A stretch of DNA of 64,000 nucleotides from an uncultured Nitrospira sp. Lineage in GTDB: Bacteria > Nitrospirota > Nitrospiria > Nitrospirales > Nitrospiraceae. Shown piece after piece: positions 18,517-28,500 of the stretch (its first letter is position 1; the number at the start of each line of letters is the position of its first letter). The translations under genes and the position numbers were made by a program. The notes beneath the pieces are model-generated. The model did not search any database. It was not told the origin of the DNA and saw only the letters and a program-made list of their open reading frames with translations. The DNA is taken from NCBI GenBank assembly GCA_902500825.1, contig CABVRX010000009.1, positions 1 through 64,000 of the forward strand, read 5' to 3'.

Positions 18517-18579
18517 TATACCCCTATCCCCCCCTCGTCGCACTGAAGGAAGTTCGACCAAGACAACAGCGGTAGTCGA

Positions 18580-18921
18580 TCATCGACGCCTTCGTTCTGA
18601 AGCTGCTTCGGCAGCACGGATACGCTGCGCCCTCGCCTTGGCCCGCTTCAGCGCAGTCAGCTTTCCGCGAGTCCGCGTTTGTTCAAACTGCAACTGTTCC
18701 AGCTGAGACTTCAAGTGGGCCTTTTCCCGCTTATGCAGACTTGCGCATTCCGCCTTGGACAGCTGTGTCCAGTCGCCGCTGTTCCTGGCACGCTTGATTC
18801 GATCCTCCAGGGATTCTCGCAGCTGCCTGGCCCTCATTGTCATGAGAGATTTAAGGGCCTCCTGACGACGCTGAACCTCTTCCTCTTCAGCCATGATGCC
18901 CCGAATATCGGTCCCTAACAT
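18580..18921 (-). CDS. Small highly charged coiled-coil protein, unknown function
   Basis: I do not recognise the family. The 113-residue protein is almost wholly helical, with heptad-like Leu/Ala spacing and dense Arg/Lys/Glu. The C-terminus is strongly basic (KRAKARAQRIRAAEAASERRRR), suggesting nucleic-acid or ribosome contact, or simply a basic coiled coil. An excellent ribosome site (AAGGAGGT) precedes the ATG, which supports a real gene. It is followed by the SpoU methyltransferase on the same strand, so co-expression with RNA modification is possible. There are no membrane segments and no signal peptide. Confidence 0.7.
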   Translation of the reverse strand: MLGTDIRGIMAEEEEVQRRQEALKSLMTMRARQLRESLEDRIKRARNSGDWTQLSKAECASLHKREKAHLKSQLEQLQFEQTRTRGKLTALKRAKARAQRIRAAEAASERRRR

Positions 18922-19082
18922 AGGTTCCTACCTCCTTCAACGCAATGAAACCTGACACGGCATTATACCGATTTCATGCCTGATCTTTAAATAGTCCATA
19001 ATATATTGATTTCATTAAATAAATATAATTTCTATCGTGCGATTTATTGAAGCGCACCCCCTTCATTGTGTATCATCACCTC

Positions 19083-19544
19083 ATGTCGATCGGGCTCTTT
19101 ATCCAGAACTGGAGGCTTTACCAAAACCAATCCATCGAGTCGTTATCAGACGCGGCAAAAATTCCCACCGCACTCTTAGAACAGATTGAGGCGGATCAGG
19201 CGGACCCCACAACTGCTACGATCGAAGCGCTTGCGTCCGCGCTTCGCGTGCCTCCCTCATGGCTGTTCGACAATCCCCGGTCCTTCGCATATCTGTTCAC
19301 GGACTCAGCGGAGGATGAGGAGCCGGACACGTCTCAGCTTGATCCAGTGACTGATCGCATCCTGGCCGGATCTCACACCGATCGATCACTCTATGTTCTT
19401 TTGACGACGCTCATACAAGCGGGTGATCCAAAACTCTTGCGGGCCGCTGAAATGAGCCTGCGTAGTTTGGTCAAGCAATCCCGCCAGGCAACCGTGCCGT
19501 GGCAACAACGCCCCTCCGGTCACTTCGAACCGCCCAGCGATTAG
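19083..19544 (+). CDS. XRE-family helix-turn-helix regulator
   Basis: The 153-residue protein starts with a Cro/C1-type HTH (FIQNWRLYQNQSIESLSDAA, then KIPTALLEQIEADQADPTTA), followed by ALASALRVPPSWLF as in XRE regulators. The C-terminal 80 residues are an uncharacterised acidic then helical region, probably for oligomerisation. The ATG at 19083 is taken as the start. A TTG at 19047 would add residues in front of the HTH without a ribosome site. The upstream 120 bp are very AT-rich, with a TATAAT at 19024-19029 but no good -35. It is convergent with the giant lipase/RTX gene; no target can be named. Confidence 0.8.
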   Translation: MSIGLFIQNWRLYQNQSIESLSDAAKIPTALLEQIEADQADPTTATIEALASALRVPPSWLFDNPRSFAYLFTDSAEDEEPDTSQLDPVTDRILAGSHTDRSLYVLLTTLIQAGDPKLLRAAEMSLRSLVKQSRQATVPWQQRPSGHFEPPSD

Positions 19545-19583
19545 ATCGGTCGTCTTGAACCCTGAGTCAGTCCTCCTCAGCAT

Positions 19584-22500
19584 CTATTGCCAACTGGCTG
19601 CTAACACGGCCTGCACGTCCTGGGGCCGCTGATCGATCGCTTGATCCCAGGTAAGGCCGGATTGCTGCGTGAACGCCGCCATCGCTTGGATCAACTGATC
19701 GACTTGCGCGTTGAGCAGCGTTTGTCCATTGCCGACCTGGATCATTTCCGTCCGATTTGAGGAACCGGCATACCAGTTCTGGATCGTGACCGAATCGGTC
19801 GAGCCATAGATGGCCAATCGAAGATCGTTCGCTTGGCGACTGATCACGAGATCAAGGGGATCGATTCCCGAGCCATAGAGCAGCTTGTCAGTCATGCCAC
19901 TATTGTCTCGTACGAGATCTTGTCCGTCGCCACGATCGAAGCGATAAGTATCGTTTCCACTGCCGCCGATGAGCGTATCGCTGCCCGCACTACCGCGGAG
20001 CGTATCGTTACCACCTGCTCCAGTCAAAACATTGTTGGCACCGTTGCCGGTGAGGGTATTATTGAGCCCATTGCCCGTTCCACTAATGCCACTGGTTCCA
20101 GTCAATGTGAGATGTTCCACGTTGGTGCTGAGGGTATGGGATAGACTGGTCTGAATCGTATCCGTTCCCGCACCCGCGGCCTCCACTACCGTGTCGCCTG
20201 AGCCAATGATGTACACATCGTTGCCGGCTCCTCCTGCTAGGATATCGTCTGCAAGATTGAGCAACCCGTTGAGCACATTGTCCAGGCTGTTGCCTGTTCC
20301 GTTGATCGCGTTAAAGCCAACCAGGGTCAGATTCTCCACATTGGCCGCAAGCGTGTGTGTGAGATGGCTGACGACCGTGTCCGTGCCGTTGTTCGCCGCT
20401 TCGGCTACTGAATCACCGGCCCCGATCACATAAGTGTCATTGCCAGCCAACCCTGTCAGCACATTAGCCGCGCTATTGCCTGTGAGCATGTTGTCGAGAT
20501 CGTTGCCGATCCCGTTGATCGCCGCCGAGCCCGTCAAGACCAGGTATTCCACATTCACCCCGAGACCATAGGTCACGGAGCTGAAGACCGTGTCGACGCC
20601 TTCGTTTGTCGCTTCGGCCGCAACATCGCCGTCCTGATCCACCACATACACGTCATTTCCCGCACTCCCGGCCATCGTATCGGCCCCGGCCTTGCCATCC
20701 AGCAGGTTCGCCCCGCTGTTGCCGACCAATTGATTGCTCAATACATTGCCGATACCCGTGCTTAGTCCCGTCCCTGTCAGCGTCAGGTTCTCGACATTCA
20801 CACCCAAGGTGTAAGTAAGCAGCGAGGTCTGCACCGTATCGGTGCCTTCATCCACCAATTCGGTCACAACATCACCGACCACATCCACGACATAGGTATC
20901 ATTGCCGATCCCTCCACGCATCGTGTCCGCACCGGATCCGCCGTCCAGAAGATCGTGGCCCTGTCCGCTATTTAACTGATCGCCCCCTGCCAGCCCGCGC
21001 AACGTATCGTCGCCTCGGCCGCTGGTCAGCACATCATTTTCCAACGTGCCAACGACTGTTTGAGGCAGAGGACCGGAGATAGAGAGCGTGAAGGAGTCGG
21101 TCGCACTGAGATAGCCCTGGTCTGTGGCAGTGACGGCGATCTGCAACACTCCGGCATTGCCGGCATTTGGTGTCCCGCTGAACGTGCGGGTAATCGGATC
21201 GAAATCCAACCATGCCGGCAGCGGGCTGCCATCGGTCAGCGTCGCTCCGTAGGATAATTCATCGCCGTGAACCTGGTCTGGATCGGTAAAGGTGGTATTC
21301 GGAATCGTTAAAAAGAACGGTGAGTCTTCGGCAGCAATCTGGTCTGTTACTGGACCAGTCACTGTCGGGGCATGGTTCGGAGGATACAGGTCAATCAGGT
21401 TCACCACATTCTCGTCGGCAAACTCCAGTGCCGATACCACCAGGGAACCGTTTGTGCCACGGGGATCAAAATCGGCAAGCACGAGTCGATCGGTCCCATC
21501 GGTGCCGATGTGAATCGTCAGGGTGCGCGCAGTCTCATCCTGCGCAAAGATCAAGTCATTTTGACTGATGCCCGTCCCGAATTGAATGCGATTCCCTGCG
21601 CCGAGCATCACCATATCATCAATCGTGTCGATGCCGTCTCCAAGGTTGAAAATGTAGGTATCGCTTCCGCCACCGCCGATCAGCTGATCATTGCCACCTC
21701 CGCCGATTAAGGTATCGTCCCCTGCAAGAGCCGTGATCCGATCCATCACATTGGTGCCGGCGATGGAATCATTGCCGTCGGTCCCTGTCAGATCAAACCC
21801 ACGTTGGACAAGCTGGTCATAGGATAAGACAGTGCCATCGGCAAATCGGAAGGTTTCAATCGTGCGCGGCCCCAATACATTGTTTGGATCGAAATTGGAC
21901 AGATGAAGAGCGTCGCCGCTGGTCCCGACACGCATCAGCAGCGAACCTACATCCAGGCTGAGATCGGAAGGATCGATTCCTGCACCAAATTCGAGCGTAT
22001 TCGTGCCGCTAGGTAAGCTCATATCATCGATCGTGTCGATGCCGTCACCACTATTATAGAGATAGGTGTCGTCACCAGGACCGCCGGTCAGCGTATCATT
22101 TCCGGTCCCTCCGGCAATGATGTCGTTGCCCGCGCCTGTGTCCACAATATCGTTGCCGGCGAGCGCATTGATCACATCGTCCCCAGCTCCGGTCGTAATC
22201 GTGTCGTTCCCATCGGTGATGATCGGTCCGAAGAAACTGTTGATACTCGTCGTGCTGCCATCTGCAAAAGCTAAGGTCTCCACCACCAGTGAACCGTTCG
22301 TCCCTGTAAGATCGAAATTGTTCAACACCAGTCGATCTGTCCCGCTCGTGCCGACTTGGATGATGAGCATGTGAGCGACTTCATCATGCGTCACGGCCAG
22401 ATCGTTCCGGCTGATCCCCATACCAAACTGGATCCGGTTCCCCTCGCCGGTTGTCGCCACATCCTCGATCGTATCGATGCCGTCACCGAGATTGAAGAGG

Positions 22501-25500
22501 TAGGTATCGCGCCCGATGCCGCCGTGAAGCCGGTCGTTGCCGAGCCGACCGACGAGAGTATCGTGACCTGCGAGGCCAGACAGGACATTGGCATCATCCG
22601 AGCCGATCAAGACATTGTCCAGCTCGTTGCCTGTCCCATTGAGCAGTGGCGGAGGGATGAGATTATCCTCGTCGTCGAAGATCGGCAGCGGTGAGATGAG
22701 CTCCAAATTTTCGAGATGCTCTCCCAGAATGTAGGAAACCGTGCTCTTCACCGTGTCGGTCCCTTCATTCTCCAACTCCGCCACCGTTTGTTCTTGACCG
22801 TGGACGACATAGGTGTCATTGCCGACTCCTCCGATCAAAAGATCGTCGGCCAAGCGCGGCATGTTGCTCCGAAACTCTGAACCTCCACCGAGAAACAGCC
22901 ATTCACTATCTGCGCCATCAGCAGAAAAAATGATATTCCCTCCATCGGCCATCAGCACATCGTCACCTGATCCGCCGAGCAGAATATCGCTGCCGGTTTC
23001 AAAGACGACAAATTCCTCGACAGACCTGAAGACCCCGCCCACCAACACATCGTTTCCGGCACCGCCATCAAGAATGTTGCCACGTGTATTGCCCACGATC
23101 AGATTATCGAGCTCATTTCCGACTCCATTGTCGGCCGTGAACTTGACGAGAAAGAGGTTCTCGACGTTGGCAGGCAAAGTGTAGTCCTGCACGCTCTGGA
23201 CAGTATCAATCCCTTCACCCGGCGCCTCGACAACCTCATAGCTCCCAGGGATGCCTGAGCTTCCCAACAGATAGGTATCATCCCCATCCATCCCGGCGAG
23301 GGTGGCAGGTAAAGAAGCTCTAAGCACATCATCGGATGAAGTGGCCGCGGGAATATCGACATTCGTTGATGACCAGGCGAGGGTCCATTGGGTGCCGTCG
23401 GCAAATCGCACGATTGCTTGTGTCGTTTCCGGCCCCACCGCAAACCAATCCGTGGAGAGCTGTACTGTCAGTCTATCCCCGCTGTCGGAAATAAGAATGT
23501 CCGCAACGGAAGGAGAGCGCCACGTCATCACGACATCATCGGGATTGATCCCTACTGCCATCTCGATGAGATCGATGTCGTTTCGGTTATTATCGAGTAT
23601 CACGTGATCAAGGCCGGATCCCCGACCGAACAGGACGCGATCGATCCCTGTCCCGAGGATCAGCGTATCGTCCCCTGCTCCTCCATCGAACAGATTATTT
23701 CCCCTGAAGTCGAAGAGGCTGTCGTTACCACCCCCTCCTATCAGCGTATCGTCGCCGATGACCTGGTTCCCTGAAAACGGCTGGAACGTGACATCCCCAT
23801 AGAGCACATCTTTCCCACGACCTCCCGTCAACACATCGTTCCCGCCCGATCCGATCAAGACATCATGGCCGTCGCTTCCGGAAATCGTGTCGCTCCCGGA
23901 TGTTCCCGTGATCGTCGTGCCGATGTCCGCCCGCGCACTCAGCTCGGCACTGGCCCACACCGTGCCATCGGCAAATCGAACCTGCTTCTGGCCGTACTCG
24001 GGCGAACCAAAGAACGACAGGAGCGTCAGCTCATCCGTAGTCCCGCTGATAGCCAGTTCGAGATTAAATCCGTTACGATGGACCTCGACATCTTCAGCAG
24101 CCACCGTCGAATCGAACTGAATCGTATCGATTTCACCGGCTGCCTCTGAGTCGAACACCGTATCGCGGCCAAAGCCCCGACCGAGGAGATAGGTATCTGA
24201 CCCACCGAATCCCAGCAGTGCATCATCCCCGGACCCTCCGTCGAGCACGTTGGACGCCTCGTTGCCTCTCATATCGTTATTCAGCGCATTACCGGTTCCA
24301 TTGATGAAAGAGGTTCCACTCAGCGTGAGATTCTCGATATTCGCGCTGAGGCTGTAGCTCACGGTGCTCTGCACCGTGTCCACACCTTCATTGGCCTCCT
24401 CGATGACAACTTCGCCGACATTGTCCACGACAAAGGTGTCATTGCCGTCTCCACCAATCAACGTGTCGGCGCCGAGTCCACCGTCCAGCACGTTGTTCGC
24501 CCGACCGCCGATGAGGGTGTTCGTTAAATTGTTCCCATATCCCGTCACTAACTGTTCGGAGGAACCGTACGGGATGAGGGAGAAACTGGCAAAGTCCGGC
24601 ACGCGAGGATCAAGCAGGGTTAAATTCTCGATGTTCGCCGGCAGACGATAGTCATGCGAGGCGATCACCCTATCGATGCCGCCTGTGGCGTCTTCGACAA
24701 GGATATCGTCATCGCTGTTCGGTCCGATGACATAGGTATCGTTGCCATCACCGCCGGCCAGCATGCTGATCGACCCATCAGCCTTCAGCATATTGTCCAG
24801 TTCATTTCCCACGCCGATCAATGAAGCACTACCGGTCAGCGTCAGGTTCTCCACATTGTCCCCAAGCGTTGCGCTGATGCCCGTCTGCACCGAATCCGTG
24901 CCTTCTCCAGTCAATTCAACCACCATATCGTCCGCGTCGATTACATAGGTATCGTTCCCCAATCCACCTGTCATGACATTGGCGCCGCTATTACCGATCA
25001 GCACATTGTTGAGCGCATTGCCGCTCCCGTTCAGATCGGCAGCGCCTACGAGGGTCAGGTTCTCAACATGCGCCTCCAGCGAGCGCGTCACAGTGCTGTG
25101 AACCGTATCGACTCCTTCGTTCACCAATTCCGTAACGACATCCCCCGCCTCATCGATGAGATAGGTATCGTTACCCATGCCGCCCGCAAGTTGATCGGCC
25201 CCGGAGCCCCCATCGAGCAGATCGTTTCCGGCCAAACCGGTCAGTTGATCGTCACCAGCTAGACCAACCAAACGATCATCGTTCTGTGTCCCTTCCAGAA
25301 CATCAGATCCCTCTGTCCCCGTGATGGCTGGGTGGAGGAGATGATTGATGTCTGTTTGATCCCAGACCGTGCCATCAGCAAATTGCACCATCTCGATTTG
25401 AAGCGAAGGTGAGAGGAAGTGGAGAGACACGGTCAGCCGATCGGCGCCCCCGTTGAGGCTCAGGACAAGATCATCATTGTTCCGGGTAACGACAACATCT

Positions 25501-28500
25501 GAGGAAGCCACTCCTGGTGCCATGCGAATCACATCCGAGCTTCCCTGAAATTCCACAATCGTGTCTTGACCAACCCCTGGGCCAAAGAGATACGTGTCGT
25601 TGCCCTGCCCGCCGATCAACCGATCAGTCCCCAGCCCACCGTTGAGCATGTCGTCGCCCAATCCGCTCCGAAGCACGTCGTCTCCGTCACCAGCGACAAT
25701 CCGATCCACTGCGTTCGTGCCGGCGATTTGGTCATCGATGTCTGTTCCCGATAAATCGAATCCTCTGGCGAGCAGTTGCTCATACGTCAGGGCACTTCCG
25801 TCGTTAAAGCGGAAACGCTCCAGGCTTCGCGAGCCCAATACATTCTCGCGATCGAACAGATCAAGCTGAATCGCATCGCCGTTCGTCCCGACCCGAATCA
25901 GCAGATCACTCTGATTCGGGTCGGATTGGTCGGAAGTTAGATCAAGACGAAGATCAGTTGAAGTGATGCCGAGGCCGAACACGATCTCGTTGCCTGCGTC
26001 GACCGACGCAGTATCCATAATCGTGTCGATCCCATCACCGACATTGAAGAAATAGGAATCATTCGCCTCCCCACCTTCAAGGCGGTCATTGCCTAGCCCG
26101 CCGCGCAAACGATCGACTAGATTGGTACCTGATAAAACGTCGTCGAACTCGGTGCCATCGATATCGAAACCCCGCGCCACAAGGTCGGCATAGGTGAGTG
26201 TACTGCCATCTACAAATTGAAATCGCTCAATCGTCTGCGAACCGAACACATCGAAAACAGACCCTGACTGAATCCCCTCTGAACCGGTTCCCACTTTGAT
26301 TACGATCTGACCAAATTGCGAGGAGAGCGAGACCGAATTGGACGTGATGCCACTGCCGAACACAACCGTATCGGTATCAGATCCAGAGCCGGAATCGAAC
26401 AAGGAATCAAGCCCATCGCCTATATTGAAGCGATAGGTATCATTTCCCTCCCCACCAGACAGCTGATCGTCACCGGCTCCACCGACCAACACATCATCAC
26501 CGCTCTCGCCTTCGAGCGAATCATTCCCGGCACCCCCGTTGAGCACATCATCGCCGTCGCCGCCTCGTAGCACATCGTCGCCAGTTCCGCCGGACAACAC
26601 ATCGTTACCATCTCCGCCTATCAGTACATCTCTTCCATCGTCTCCAAAGAGGGTATCAGCTCCTTCCTGCCCTTGAATGGTATCGTTCCCGGCTCCCCCG
26701 AAAATTCGTTCCCCCTGCGTCGTGCCGTTCAGCTGATCGTGGCCCAACCCACCTGAGACGGCTAGTCCGTTTGCGGCCAACTGATCGTAGGTAAGAATCG
26801 CCCCATCTGAAAACTCGAAGGTGTCGATGGGATGAGGCCCATTCAGATTACTGATTCCAAAATTCTGGATCTGAACCGCATTGTCTCCGTTCCCCGTGCG
26901 AAGCACGAGAGAACCGTTGGGGCCCACTGCAGCCACGATGATATTCGCGTGAATCCCTGCTCCGAAGACGAGCCGATTTCCTTCACCTCCACCTTCGGCA
27001 ATGACGTCGAATCCATCGCCGAGTTCATAGAGATACGTATCTTGCCCACCTCCTCCTACCAACGTATCGTTTCCTCCACCCCCAGCAAGCGTATCGTTTC
27101 CTCCACTTCCTCCGATCTGACCATCCGCATCACCGACTAGGATGTCGTCACCAACGCCTCCGTCGATCAGATCATTGCCCTCGTCTCCTCGCAGAGCATC
27201 GCGGCCATCGCCGCCGAACAGTTCGTCATCGCCGGCTTGTCCAAAGAGTCGGTCATCGCCGGCATCCCCCACAAGCAAATCGCTTCCTTCGTTTCCTTGC
27301 AGTTCATCGTGTCCATCACGGCCGAACAGTGTATCGTCATCCGCACCACCTATCAGAAGGTCGTGATCCGCTCCTCCGTCGAGTTCATCCTCGCCTTCAC
27401 CGCCGATCAGGAGGTCATCCCCATCATCACCGAACAGCACATCATCGCCGGCTTCTCCATCGAACTGATCGGCTCCATCCCCAGCGCTAATTTCATCCGC
27501 CCCTTCTCCTCCATAACCGACATCGTCTCCTTCTCCTCCTAATACGGTGTCGTCCCCTGCGTCAGCAAACAGAACGTCGGCACCGTGACCACCGACTAAC
27601 GTATCCTCTCCACCGCGACCGGCAAGAAAATCGGCGCCATCTCCCCCTTCGAGCCAATCATTCCCCTCCTGCGAGGGATCGACCCCGGAATCGTCTCCGT
27701 ACAAGCGATCATCTCCGACCCCTCCGATCAACACATCATGCCCGGCATTTCCTTGGAGCTCATCATTGCCTTCTCCACCACTGAGAAAATCGTTCCCCGA
27801 TACCATTGGCCTCAGCAACTCCACCCCCTGTTGCGTGTCGCCAATCAGCAGATCGTTTCCCTGTCCGCCATCGAGAACATCGTCTCCCCCATCGCCGCTA
27901 AGATAATCAGTACCGTCCCCACCCTCCAAGACATCGTCGCCGGGAACCACGACACCGGTCAGTGACACAAAGGTTTCGCTCCCATCAGGATTACTGACCC
28001 TCGTTCCGCGAGTCAGCGCATCGCCCCAGATCTCGTCGTCCCCTGCCCCCCCGATCAGCCGATCATCATTTCCGCCGCCACCGATCCGATCGTTCCCCTC
28101 GCCGCCGTCGGCATAGTCCTTCCCGTCCAACGTAGGCGGTGGTAATACCGGTGATGGCCTAGCGACAGGATCAGGATGATAGTCGTAAGGATCTGCCAGC
28201 AGTCGATCATTGCCTGTTCCACCGTAAAGACGATCATGACCATATCCACCAAAAATCCAATCGTCACCCCCATTACCATAGAGCGTGTCATCACCATATC
28301 CGGCCCAACCATTTAGGTCATCCGGCCCAGCCCCCCCTTGGAGCGTCTGGTGATAGAAGCCGCCGACTCCCAGCGGAAGACTGATGGTAGGGTCAGTCAC
28401 ATGAGAATAATCTTCAACCCATGGCTCATAACCATCATTTCCCGTCCCCACAAACGCCTTCACACTGATCGTGCTTTCCATCTGCGACGTATGCGTCGCG

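Noticed and set aside
19940-28330. Regularly spaced repeats suggestive of a CRISPR array
   Set aside because: The units are in-frame codons of RTX and ENLTL repeats of variable length and sequence; no constant repeat/spacer pattern and no cas genes.
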